Origin: Acidobacteriota bacterium
GTDB taxonomy: Bacteria; Acidobacteriota; Terriglobia; Terriglobales; SCQP01
Reading direction: 5' to 3'
Length of the DNA stretch: 64,000 nt
Assembly (NCBI GenBank): GCA_027459505.1
Contig: DAIDIE010000019.1
Location: 1-64,000 of the forward strand
Under the pieces are notes generated by a model. That model had not been told where the DNA came from, made no database searches, and saw only the letters and a program-made list of their open reading frames with translations. Positions 46,191 through 53,790 of the stretch are shown here, piece by piece; the stretch's first letter is position 1, and every line of letters begins with the position of its first letter. The translations under genes and the position numbers were made by a program.

Positions 46191-47105
46191 ATGACAACAC
46201 GACGGCGGTTCTTGCGCGACAGCGGAGCGGCCCTGGGCTGCGTGGCTGTGCTGCCCCTCACCTTCCCCCATCACCTTCGCCACCTCCCCCTGGCCTGTAA
46301 CTCATGGCCCTTCCGTGGCTATTTTGACACGCCAATCATGCACCGCTATCGCGACCCGCGCCTGCCGTTGCTGGATTTGCTGGATTTTCCGGCATTTCTT
46401 GTCAAGCATTTCGGCATTCACGGAGTCGAGCTGATCCCGGCGCATTTCTCCAGCACCACCCCGGCGTATGTAAAAAAACTAAAGCGCGCGCTGGCCAGCA
46501 GCGGCTCGCAAGCCGTCAATCTTATGGGCGTGGATATCGAAGGCGGATTATTCAATCCTCATCTGGACCGGCAGAAGGCCAACAGCACCGCCCTGCAGTG
46601 GATCGATATCGCCGCGCAGCTGAACATTCCCAGCGCCACTTTTCCGCTGGGAGGTCCGCCCGAAATGCGGGACGCGCCGGTGGAGGAGCGCACCAAAATC
46701 GTCTATGCCAACCTCAAATCGATCGTGACCTACGCGGAATCGCGTAACGTACGCGTCCTGTTTCACAACGATGACATTCACTGGGAGAGCGCGCCGCAGA
46801 TTGTGTCGCTCATCCGCAAGCTGAAATATAACGTCGGGAGCTGCCCCGACTTCGGTAACTACGCACCGCGAGGCGCGGATGTCGCCCTCGACACGCTGCG
46901 GCAGCTGTTGCCCTATGTGCACAATATCTGCCACGCCAAAGATGGTATTGCGGTAAACGGCAAGTTCTACCCCGACGATTTCGCCGCCTCGGTAAAGGCA
47001 ACCCGCAAAGCTCACTTTAAAGGCTGGTACTCTTTGGAATTCGAAGGACTGGGGGATGCTATCAGCGGCGTGGCACGGCTGCAAAGCAAGTTGCAGAGAG
47101 TCTGA
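46191..47105 (+). CDS. Xylose isomerase-like TIM-barrel protein with Tat signal
   Basis: 304 residues from ATG 46191, with GCGAGGTGA upstream. Starts T-T-R-R-R-F-L-R-D-S-G-A-A-L-G, a twin-arginine signal. The barrel follows sugar phosphate isomerase/epimerase proteins: HFGIHGVELIPAHF, FPLGGPPEMRD, VRVLFHNDDIHW, KYNVGSCPDFGNYAP and a last strand WYSLEFEGLG. Metal-binding residues could be the Glu of GVELI, the His in FHNDD, the Asp in CPDFG and the Glu in SLEFEG. Substrate unknown; a periplasmic sugar-processing role is likely. Confidence 0.82.
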   Translation: MTTRRRFLRDSGAALGCVAVLPLTFPHHLRHLPLACNSWPFRGYFDTPIMHRYRDPRLPLLDLLDFPAFLVKHFGIHGVELIPAHFSSTTPAYVKKLKRALASSGSQAVNLMGVDIEGGLFNPHLDRQKANSTALQWIDIAAQLNIPSATFPLGGPPEMRDAPVEERTKIVYANLKSIVTYAESRNVRVLFHNDDIHWESAPQIVSLIRKLKYNVGSCPDFGNYAPRGADVALDTLRQLLPYVHNICHAKDGIAVNGKFYPDDFAASVKATRKAHFKGWYSLEFEGLGDAISGVARLQSKLQRV

Positions 47106-47114
47106 GCTCTTCCA

Positions 47115-47159
47115 TTGACATTCGCTTTTTCTTCGCCTAAGCTGCGAGGGGAGGCTTAG
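47115..47159 (+). promoter_or_regulatory. lexA promoter with overlapping inverted repeat
   Basis: TTGACA (47115-47120), 17-base spacer, TAAGCT (47138-47143). The inverted repeat CTAAGC (47137-47142) / GCTTAG (47154-47159), 11 bases apart, covers the minus-10 and the ribosome binding site GGGGAGG. This is where an autorepressor would bind, but the bases do not match the LexA boxes I know well. Confidence 0.5.
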
Positions 47160-47163
47160 AAAG

Positions 47164-47802
47164 ATGGCCCTGACGCGCTGTCAGCGCGAAGTCCTGGATT
47201 TCCTGCGCGGTTTTGTCGAAGAGCACGGCTATTGCCCCAGCTTCGAAGAAATCGGCCGCGGAATGGAGTATTCGTCTTTGGCAACGGTGCACAAGCACAT
47301 CAGCTCTCTGGAGAAGAAAGGCTACTTGCGGCGCAGCCGCAACTGCAGCCGCTCCATCGACCTGGTGAATCCGGACCTGGAGAGGCGCCGCGAACAGCGC
47401 GCCCTCGCGGCGCGCCAACGTCTGCCGCTGCTGGGGCGCATCGCTGCCGGCCGTCCGCTGGAAGCAATTGAAACGCAGGATTCCATCTCCCTGGCCGATA
47501 TCGCGGGCCAAGGGGAGGTGTTCGCCCTGCAGGTGCAGGGCGACAGCATGATTGACGAGCACATCATGGAAGGCGACTATGTCCTTGTCGAGAAGGATCC
47601 CCGCGCGTACGACGGCCAATTGGTCGTGGCTCTGGTCGATGGCCAGGAGGCCACTTTGAAGCGTTTTTACCTGGAGCGCAGGGGAGAATTCAAAGGCAAG
47701 GTCCGCCTGCAGCCCTCCAATAGCCGGCTCGATCCCATGTATTTCCCCCCGGAAACCGTGCAGGTGCAGGGCCATGTAGTGGGGATTTTGCGTCGCTACT
47801 GA
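47164..47802 (+). CDS. lexA: SOS repressor LexA
   Basis: 212 residues. Winged-helix DNA-binding part: QREVLDFLRGFVEEHGYCPS, then YSSLATVHKHISSLEKKGYL. The self-cleavage site is Ala95-Gly96 in GRIAAGRP; catalytic Ser128 lies in VQGDSMIDEHI and Lys166 in EATLKRFY. RecA on single-stranded DNA triggers the cut. A weak point is the recognition helix, which differs from the E. coli sequence, so the operator will also differ. ATG 47164 with GGGGAGG upstream. Confidence 0.95.
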   Translation: MALTRCQREVLDFLRGFVEEHGYCPSFEEIGRGMEYSSLATVHKHISSLEKKGYLRRSRNCSRSIDLVNPDLERRREQRALAARQRLPLLGRIAAGRPLEAIETQDSISLADIAGQGEVFALQVQGDSMIDEHIMEGDYVLVEKDPRAYDGQLVVALVDGQEATLKRFYLERRGEFKGKVRLQPSNSRLDPMYFPPETVQVQGHVVGILRRY

Positions 47803-47883
47803 ATTGCAGGCTTCCGGCCGCCCCTGTGCGGAGCAACTTCAAGCTTGCTTGCCGCCGTCGTATCTGCTAGCCTGTGGCTTCGT

Positions 47884-47946
47884 ATGTACCTCTACGCCGC
47901 ATTCCGATTTTGGTATTTCGGGACCAGCGGGAGGGGTGTGTCGTAA
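47884..47946 (+). CDS. Aromatic-rich leader peptide (attenuation)
   Basis: 20-codon ORF: ATG 47884, TAA 47944-47946. The product begins MYLYAAFRFWYF, i.e. Tyr at 2, 4 and 11, Phe at 7, 9 and 12, Trp at 10: seven aromatic residues out of eleven, covering all three end products of the pathway. It ends 31 bases before a perfect terminator, which itself lies 48-87 bases before the DAHP synthase start. No clear Shine-Dalgarno is seen; a weak TTGCTT-17-TAGCCT promoter (47845-47873) would place the transcript start almost at the ATG, so leaderless translation is possible. The peptide's role as a translated sensor is inferred from its content and position. Confidence 0.78.
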   Translation: MYLYAAFRFWYFGTSGRGVS

Positions 47947-48017
47947 CGTAAGCTGAACCAGCTACGAACGGATTCCTGGCCCGCCGACAAACAAATCGGC
48001 GGGCCTTTTAGTTTTTT
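47947..48017 (+). terminator. Attenuator: pause hairpin plus Rho-independent terminator before the DAHP synthase gene
   Basis: First a small hairpin (AGCTG-AAC-CAGCT with CGT/ACG outside, about 47947-47966) right after the leader-peptide stop. Then the terminator GGCCCGCCGA (47978-47987) / TCGGCGGGCC (47996-48005) with an 8-base A-rich loop and the tail TTTTAGTTTTTT. A rival pairing exists: GCGGGAGG (47927-47934) inside the leader ORF with CCT-gg-CCCGC (47975-47984), which would take the 5' arm of the terminator. Confidence 0.8.
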
Positions 48018-48064
48018 GGGCGGAAGTGAACGTGGAAGTGAACGTCAACGAGGAGCCTGCTGCC

Positions 48065-49135
48065 ATGCTATTGCGCTTGAAACCCCAAACCCCCAGCCCC
48101 GTCATGGAAACCCTGGATCGTGCCCTGGGAGTGTTGGGCTATGAAACCGCTCGCGTAACGGTGGACGGCGGCCTCGCCATGACAGTCCTTCCCATCGCCG
48201 AAGAGCTGCCGCTCAGCCAGGGTGAGCTGCACAATTATTTGAAAAGCCGCGCTCCCGAAGCAGCCGCCCATGTCACGGCAATCGAAAAGACCACCGCCTG
48301 CCATCTCACGCAACGCGCGCAACGGCCGGAAGGAACACGTGTTCGCGCCGGAGATGTTGAGATTGGGGGCGACTCGGTGGCCATCATCGCCGGCCCTTGT
48401 TCCGTTGAGAGCCGGGAGCAGATTCTCGAAACCGCCCAGGCGGTGCGCCGCGCCGGCGCCAATCTGCTCCGTGGCGGCGCCTACAAGCCGCGCACCTCGA
48501 CCTATTCGTTTCAGGGCCTGGGCCTCAAGGGTTTGCAACTGCTGGCGGAAGCCCGCGCGCTTACCGGCTTGGGGATCGTCACCGAAGTCCTCGACAGTGA
48601 AGACGTGGAAATCGTAGCCGACTACGCCGATATGCTGCAGGTCGGCGCGCGCAATATGCAGAACTTCGGGCTTTTAAAGAAGCTCGGCCGTCTGCGAAAG
48701 CCGGTGCTGCTGAAGCGGGGCGCGGGCGCCACCCTGGAGGAGTGGCTCTCCTCGGCCGAGTACCTGTTGGCTCGTGGAAATCCGCATGTGGTCTTGTGTG
48801 AACGCGGCATCCGCACCTTCGAAGGCTATACCCGCAATACGCTTGATATTTCGGCCGTCCCTGCCATGCATGAACTCACCCACTTGCCTGTGCTGGTGGA
48901 TCCCAGTCACGCCACCGGAAAGCGCTCCCTGATCGCTGCCACCACACGAGCCGCGGTGGCCTCGGGCGCCGACGGCATCTGCCTCGAGGTTCACATCCGT
49001 CCAGAAGAGTCGATCTCCGATCGCGAGCAGGCGCTTTCGCCGGCTCAGTTCGCGGATATCATGCAGTCGATTGAGCCGGTAGCCGCGGCGGTGGGGCGCA
49101 GCATGACACGCCAGGCCATTGCGGCCGCCTGCTGA
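48065..49135 (+). CDS. aroF: 3-deoxy-7-phosphoheptulonate (DAHP) synthase, type I-beta
   Basis: 356 residues from ATG 48065, with GAGGAG nine bases upstream; a GTG at 48026 is also in frame, but lies in a 12-base tandem duplication (GGAAGTGAACGT twice). About 1-85 is a ferredoxin-like regulatory domain of the Thermotoga type; the barrel has [45 protein letters not shown] and [10 protein letters not shown]. It condenses PEP and erythrose 4-phosphate, the first step to Phe, Tyr and Trp. The leader peptide and attenuator in front match this role. Symbol by role only; paralogue naming is uncertain. Confidence 0.93.
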   Translation: MLLRLKPQTPSPVMETLDRALGVLGYETARVTVDGGLAMTVLPIAEELPLSQGELHNYLKSRAPEAAAHVTAIEKTTACHLTQRAQRPEGTRVRAGDVEIGGDSVAIIAGPCSVESREQILETAQAVRRAGANLLRGGAYKPRTSTYSFQGLGLKGLQLLAEARALTGLGIVTEVLDSEDVEIVADYADMLQVGARNMQNFGLLKKLGRLRKPVLLKRGAGATLEEWLSSAEYLLARGNPHVVLCERGIRTFEGYTRNTLDISAVPAMHELTHLPVLVDPSHATGKRSLIAATTRAAVASGADGICLEVHIRPEESISDREQALSPAQFADIMQSIEPVAAAVGRSMTRQAIAAAC

Positions 49136-49171
49136 GATGGCTCGCACTGCAGAAGCCGGAACAGCGGGGAA

Positions 49172-49203
49172 GAGCGGGAGGTCTGAAGCAGACCAAACCG
49201 CTC
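49172..49203. terminator. Bipartite hairpin between convergent aroF and VWA genes
   Basis: Outer GAGCGG (49172-49177) / CCGCTC (49198-49203) and inner GGTCTG (49180-49185) / CAGACC (49189-49194). No clear T-run on either strand, so the terminator role is likely but not certain. Confidence 0.45.
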
Positions 49204-49204
49204 C

Positions 49205-50302
49205 TCACTCCACTTCGTGCGGAGCGTAGTAGCCATTCCTGGCCTGCACCTCGTAGGAGATCTTCTTTCCTTTCTGGTTGACCACCCGGAGCGGTTTGCC
49301 ATCTCGGCCGACCACCTCGACCTTCACCTTGCGGAAGGTGCCATCCAGCTTGGTATCAGTGGGCGAGTAGTACAGGATGTACTGATTGCGCATGGTGTCG
49401 GCGATTTCGCGGAAGATGTCCGGATACTCGCCTTCAAAGCGTGGCTGAAAAAACCTTCCCCCGGTCCAGCGCGCCAGGTATTGCATCTGGGCGTCTGCCT
49501 GCACGAACTGCGCATCCATCATCTGGAATTGCGGGCTGCTCTCCAGGTATTCGCGAACCTGCCAACCCATGCTGATTGGAAAGATGCTGATGTCCCGGCT
49601 CGCCTTGACGCGCTTTTCCAATGTTCCCCAGGTGATATGGCTGAACGTATTCACGCCGGTGGAAATCAGGATGAGTATCTTGCGCCCCTTGAGTTCCGAC
49701 ATGCGGTCCAGCGTGCTGGAAAGCGAATCGTACAAATCGCCCTCGCTCATACCGGGGATCTGCAGTTGGTTGATGGCGTATTGAATGCGGCGTGGATCAT
49801 GCGTAAAATCCACCGCAATGCGTGGGTTGAGGTCGTAGGTCACCAGCGCCACCCAGTCTTGCGGCTGCATCTCCTGGGTGAAGTAGTAGCTTGCCTGCAT
49901 CGTCTGGTAGATGAATTGCCACCATTGAGCGCGGTCCTCAACCAGCATCACCGCGGTAATGGGCGCCTTGTCGGTGTACTCGATCCGCTGAATCGTCTGC
50001 AGCTTTCCGTTTTCCCACAGCTTAAAGTTGGCCGCCTGCAAATGACGGATGAACTGGCCGCCTTTGGTGATCACCGTAACGGGAATCTGCACCTCCCGCA
50101 CGTTTTGCCGGAACACGTACTGGGGCGGCGCGGGTGTTGGCGTCGGGGCGGGGACGGGAGCGCTGGGCTGCTGCTGCGGTTGTTTAGGGATGACGATCGG
50201 CCCGCTACTTCCCGTTGGCCCCCCCGCCTGCGCAAACGCCAATCCACCGGTGAAAGCGGCGCAAAGCCCCGCTCCGAGTAAACACCGAAACGCGATTTTC
50301 AT
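49205..50302 (-). CDS. Secreted VWFA-related protein (acidobacterial type)
   Basis: 365 residues from ATG 50302. Signal peptide (1-25, ending LAFAQ), then a Pro/Gln-rich stretch (about 36-62), then the beta-domain REVQIPVTVITKGGQFIRHL with F-K-L-W-E-N-G-K (DFxVxEDGx-like pattern of the family). The VWA fold follows: ITAVMLVEDRAQWW (metal motif not intact), GRKILILISTGVNTFSH, and a final strand NQYILYYSPT. The pattern fits the TIGR03436 group, common and multi-copy in Acidobacteriota. Function unknown. Confidence 0.85.
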   Translation of the reverse strand: MKIAFRCLLGAGLCAAFTGGLAFAQAGGPTGSSGPIVIPKQPQQQPSAPVPAPTPTPAPPQYVFRQNVREVQIPVTVITKGGQFIRHLQAANFKLWENGKLQTIQRIEYTDKAPITAVMLVEDRAQWWQFIYQTMQASYYFTQEMQPQDWVALVTYDLNPRIAVDFTHDPRRIQYAINQLQIPGMSEGDLYDSLSSTLDRMSELKGRKILILISTGVNTFSHITWGTLEKRVKASRDISIFPISMGWQVREYLESSPQFQMMDAQFVQADAQMQYLARWTGGRFFQPRFEGEYPDIFREIADTMRNQYILYYSPTDTKLDGTFRKVKVEVVGRDGKPLRVVNQKGKKISYEVQARNGYYAPHEVE

Positions 50303-50394
50303 AAGCTAGTCCGCAAGCCCTTGTGCAGCGGAGACCTTCCCCACTACTTCCTCATGCTAATACAGAGATGTCCGTAAAGCAGCGCTGGTTACCG

Positions 50395-50525
50395 CCGGTG
50401 CCTGCCAGCGCTCCCCTTCCGGCCGGGAGGGGTGGTTATGGGGAAGACGGCTCTCGCCGGAGAAGGCGCATTTGACCCGCTCTGAAGCAATGCCGGCGGA
50501 CGGTCAGCAGACGAGGCCGTGCCTC
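50395..50525. repeat. Dispersed intergenic element, copy D
   Basis: In the gap between the VWA and SprT-like genes. Contains CTCCCCTTCCGGCCGGGAGG (hairpin, 50411-50430), CTCTGAAGC, and ends with the hairpin GAGGC-CGT-GCCTC (50513-50525). Compared with copies A-C the outer stem pair has changed from C-G to A-T on both sides. Copy E (54100) shares the 16-base block AGACGAGGCCGTGCCTC-like end. Confidence 0.65.
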
Positions 50526-50542
50526 AATCCAGTGCCGTCACA

Positions 50543-51226
50543 TCAGAGCTCTTTCAACGCCATCTCTGCCTCCCGCCATTGCGGGAAGCGCCGCTCCTCG
50601 GCCTGGAACTCGGGAGAGTGCACGCAGCGCCGCGATCCCTTCATCCGCACAGGGAATTTCAAGTGCAGCATCTCGTGGTACAGCACGTACTCCAATAAAA
50701 AGCGCGGAACGCGGTTGGAATCAAATACGCGACTGATCAGAATCGTGTTGTGGGCGGCATCGTAGTGCCCTAACATGCGGCGCGCGACCGCCGGCCCCCA
50801 AGTCAGTACCGGGCGCGCGAGCAGGCCATGAAAGTAGCGCTGGTTGAGCTCTTCGAAGATCTCTTCCAGGTGGTGGACCTTGCCTTGTGGCGAAGAGATT
50901 TGTTTGCGGCCACGCATCGCACGGATGGTTTGGGTACGGGCCACGATCTCAGGACGCCCGGCAAAGCGCCGGTAGCGGGCGTTGTAAAGCTCCGGCACCG
51001 GCAAGCGAAACAGCTTCCGTAACAAAATCTGCGCCAGGGCCTCAAGAACCGGCTCGGGCGCGGCCTCCAGAAGATCGCTCAAGCGCACCAGAATGCGGCC
51101 TTGGCGCAGCCGGATGGTGCTGTTGAGGTGAACGAAAGGAAAAAAGGACACTTCCAGTTCAGGAAGCGGCGTGCGAGGCTTAAGTTCACGGAATACAGCC
51201 AGAAACGTAGGATTCAGATCACGCAT
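50543..51226 (-). CDS. SprT-like zinc metallopeptidase
   Basis: 227 residues. The core (about 118-225) has IFEELNQRYFHGLL, then the zinc motif H184-E-M-L-H188 in LYHEMLHLKFPVRMKG and a third ligand His in CVHSPEF, as in SprT/M48-like proteins. The N-terminal 110 residues (with FFPFVHLNSTIRLRQGRILVRL) are less conserved. Members act on DNA-protein crosslinks or are simply uncharacterised. C-terminus ends close to copy D of the repeat family. Confidence 0.82.
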   Translation of the reverse strand: MRDLNPTFLAVFRELKPRTPLPELEVSFFPFVHLNSTIRLRQGRILVRLSDLLEAAPEPVLEALAQILLRKLFRLPVPELYNARYRRFAGRPEIVARTQTIRAMRGRKQISSPQGKVHHLEEIFEELNQRYFHGLLARPVLTWGPAVARRMLGHYDAAHNTILISRVFDSNRVPRFLLEYVLYHEMLHLKFPVRMKGSRRCVHSPEFQAEERRFPQWREAEMALKEL

Positions 51227-51283
51227 GGAACGGCACGCTCACCCCCCGCCAGCACCTGTCCGGCGAGAAGGACAGCGACTACG

Positions 51284-51856
51284 TTACCAGAACTTGTGGC
51301 GGGAATGCTTCTTTTTGGCCAATGCTTTTTGGCGGCTGACGTTGAGTGCGTGTTGGGCGTCGTCGATGACCCCCTTGGTGGCGTCCACAGCATCATCCAG
51401 ATCGTACTTGTAGTGCGATAACGTTGCCGCATTCATGTGCGTTCGCAACTGCAGGAGTTGTTGCAGGGCGCTCTGCTCTCCGCTCAGCGTGGCTTGCGAA
51501 AGCTTGCCGATTTTGGGAGGTGCGCCCATTTCTCCGGTTCTGTAGCCTCCCGCCAATTCATTTAAATTGTCATCAAGTTCGTTGGTGATCTCCGAGTACT
51601 GCCGCAGCAACCCGTAGAGTTCGTGAACATTCGGATCGGGAAGCTGCAGCCCTGAGCGGAAGCGCTGCAGACGATCCATAGCGAACGACATCAGTAGCTC
51701 CATCCGCTTTTTCGGGTTGATGGACGCGGAACGAACCTGATCGGCCTCGCTGCTCGTCAGCGGATCGTTGATCGTCTGAGCCCAAAGGCTCACACCCAAA
51801 GCAGAGAGGCTGAACAGCACAACGGCAACTCGAGTGCAGTTCCATTGACGTCCCAT
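51284..51856 (-). CDS. Secreted helical protein, hypothetical
   Basis: 190 residues from ATG 51856. Signal peptide (1-27, ending SLWAQ). Mature part is mainly helical with no Cys pairs: PLTSSEADQVRSAS, LMSFAMDRLQRF, LNELAGGY and a basic tail (KKKHSRHKF). No family recognised. It is the last of three minus-strand genes with 11- and 60-base gaps (52456-53790, 51868-52395, 51284-51856), probably one transcript. Confidence 0.62.
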   Translation of the reverse strand: MGRQWNCTRVAVVLFSLSALGVSLWAQTINDPLTSSEADQVRSASINPKKRMELLMSFAMDRLQRFRSGLQLPDPNVHELYGLLRQYSEITNELDDNLNELAGGYRTGEMGAPPKIGKLSQATLSGEQSALQQLLQLRTHMNAATLSHYKYDLDDAVDATKGVIDDAQHALNVSRQKALAKKKHSRHKFW

Positions 51857-51867
51857 GGCTTATCCGG

Positions 51868-52395
51868 TCATCGCCCCCCTTGCGGGTTGGGGCTAAACGT
51901 GGCCTCTTGCAGCGCGTTCCGCCGTAGCTCACGCTTGGAACTAAACATCAGCCGCAGCATCCGGTCCCGTAAGGCGTTTACGTAGTGATCGGCCGCTTGC
52001 AACGGCGGCCGGTCCTGCCGTTCGGCTTCTCGCGCCAGCGCCCGAAGCCCCGCATCCAGTTTGCGGAATTGCAGTTCCACTTTCTTCAGCCCCGACTTCT
52101 TGCCGTGTTCGGCATCGCTTTGCAGAACCTGCATGGCATCCGAGGCATGTTGGCTAAGCTGCCACAGGTCGTGGGAAGCCTGCCGGTAGTGGGCTCCCTG
52201 AAAGTTATTCTGCAACTGCTCCAGGTCCAAATTGGCCAATTCCGCGAACAGCGTCGCCTGCTTCTTTCCTGACGCGTGCTGGGCCTGCGCTAACAGGCGC
52301 GCGTAACCGTCTTGCTGGGCATAAAGCGGAAAACAAAACCCCGCCGCGACAATGCCCGCCATTACCCACCGCCCCCACTTCCTGCCCCGTTCCAT
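51868..52395 (-). CDS. Secreted helical protein, hypothetical
   Basis: 175 residues from ATG 52395, which has GGAGG 8 bases upstream (an earlier ATG at 52431 is not needed). Signal peptide (1-28, with WVMAGIVAAGFCFPLYAQ). The rest is helical, charged and coiled-coil-like: LDLEQLQNNFQGAHYRQASH, KKSGLKKVELQFRKLDAGLR and NALRDRMLRLMFSSKREL. It resembles its downstream neighbour in length and layout. Function unknown. Confidence 0.65.
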   Translation of the reverse strand: MERGRKWGRWVMAGIVAAGFCFPLYAQQDGYARLLAQAQHASGKKQATLFAELANLDLEQLQNNFQGAHYRQASHDLWQLSQHASDAMQVLQSDAEHGKKSGLKKVELQFRKLDAGLRALAREAERQDRPPLQAADHYVNALRDRMLRLMFSSKRELRRNALQEATFSPNPQGGR

Positions 52396-52455
52396 CGCGA
52401 GTACCTCCGCGAAGCGCATCCGCCGCCTCACGCAGGTCTGTTGCCCGTGCGGCGG

Positions 52456-53790
52456 CTAACGTCTCTTTGGATGCAGAACGAGCTGTATGTAGATCAGTCG
52501 ATGGCGAGCTTTAAAGTCATCGTCTGGATCGCGGTTCCGATCCAACTTGAGAAACGTTTCATAGGCCTGCTGAGCGGGAATGTACTGCTGCAAGGTATCG
52601 AAGTCAACCGCCTGCAGGAAGGCTGCGCCCGCGTCCTGTGCGGCGGATTGCGGCGCAAGTCGTTGATAACGCTGCAATGCGCCCAGGCTGGTTTGAGGAT
52701 CGTGACCTTTGTAGGCGGCAAAGGCTAAATTGCGCCAGGCCAGGGCATCACCAGCGTCCAGGTGCGTTGCTGTTTCCAGTTCGCTGCGTGCCGACAGAAA
52801 TTCCTTGTTGCGCAGCAGGCAATCGCCGAGTGCGGCATGCCACTGCGCGGCGTTGGGCTGCTTGCGCGTCAGGACGCGGTAGTTGGCGCAGGCCTGCGTG
52901 TAAGCGCCATTGTCCATCTGCAGTTGGGCAAGGTCAGCACGATTGGAGTCCGAATCCGGCTGCAGCGCCAGCGCTTGTGCCAAATCCACCGCCGCCGAGC
53001 GCTTATCGCCCGCGGCCAGGGCGTGACTGGCCAACTGCCGATGAATCTCGGCCGCTTCCGACGGAGTTACCACTGGAGCATTGTCAATAATCTGTCGTGC
53101 CGCAGTGTCCTTCTTTTCGTGCAGCAGGACTTCTGCGAGCAGGAATGTATAGCGCTGCCGATTTGAGGCGGTCAGGCCCGGTTGCGCCAGCACCCAGTCC
53201 AAAGTCCTCTCAGCGCTGGCCCACTGGCGGCACTCATGGGCGGTAGTCACCAGCGCCTCAACCGTTTGTGGCACTTGGGGTGCGAGCCGGACCGCACACT
53301 CAAAAGCGGCTACCGCCCCCGTCCGGTCTCCTGTGGCGCGCAGCGCTGTGCCCAGGTTCATTTGTGCCCGTATGCTGCTCGGCTTAGCCTGCACCGCTGC
53401 GCGCAGGTGAGGAACGGCTTCCGCCGCCTGCCCATCCTGCAGCAGGAGGACTCCGTAGTTCAACTGGGCCGAAAAGTTCTGTGGCGCAGCCGAAATGCCG
53501 GCCTTGTAGTCGTTCAGCGCACGGCGGCGTTCTCCCAGCCCGCCCTCTGCGAAAGCCAGTAACAGATGGCCCGAAGCGTCGTTCGGGTGTTGCTGCACGT
53601 AGGGCTGCAACACGTCTTCTGCAAGCTTGAACTTGCCTTCACCGAGCAGTGTCTGAGCATTTTCCAGTACGCCGCTATCAGCCCGGCTGGCGGTGGGAGC
53701 CTCTGGATGCGCCGGCTGCTTTGCTGTCTTTTGTGGGACGGCGACAAGCCAGAGTCCGAAAAGAAAGGTGAAAACCATGTGCGACCCCAT
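52456..53790 (-). CDS. TPR-repeat protein, exported
   Basis: 444 residues from ATG 53790. N-terminal hydrophobic stretch (MVFTFLFGLWLVAVPQ, about 5-20) is a signal peptide or anchor. About ten tetratricopeptide repeats follow, e.g. LLQDGQAAEAVPHLRAAVQA, with the typical W/L-G-Y-A-F-A-P spacing. TPR solenoids mediate protein contacts. First gene of the three-gene minus-strand set with two helical secreted proteins; the set suggests an envelope complex, which is inference. Confidence 0.72.
   Translation of the reverse strand: MGSHMVFTFLFGLWLVAVPQKTAKQPAHPEAPTASRADSGVLENAQTLLGEGKFKLAEDVLQPYVQQHPNDASGHLLLAFAEGGLGERRRALNDYKAGISAAPQNFSAQLNYGVLLLQDGQAAEAVPHLRAAVQAKPSSIRAQMNLGTALRATGDRTGAVAAFECAVRLAPQVPQTVEALVTTAHECRQWASAERTLDWVLAQPGLTASNRQRYTFLLAEVLLHEKKDTAARQIIDNAPVVTPSEAAEIHRQLASHALAAGDKRSAAVDLAQALALQPDSDSNRADLAQLQMDNGAYTQACANYRVLTRKQPNAAQWHAALGDCLLRNKEFLSARSELETATHLDAGDALAWRNLAFAAYKGHDPQTSLGALQRYQRLAPQSAAQDAGAAFLQAVDFDTLQQYIPAQQAYETFLKLDRNRDPDDDFKARHRLIYIQLVLHPKRR

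Noticed and set aside
48026..48064. GTG start of the DAHP synthase in the tandem duplication
   Set aside because: ATG 48065 has a better Shine-Dalgarno and homologous length; kept only as an alternative.
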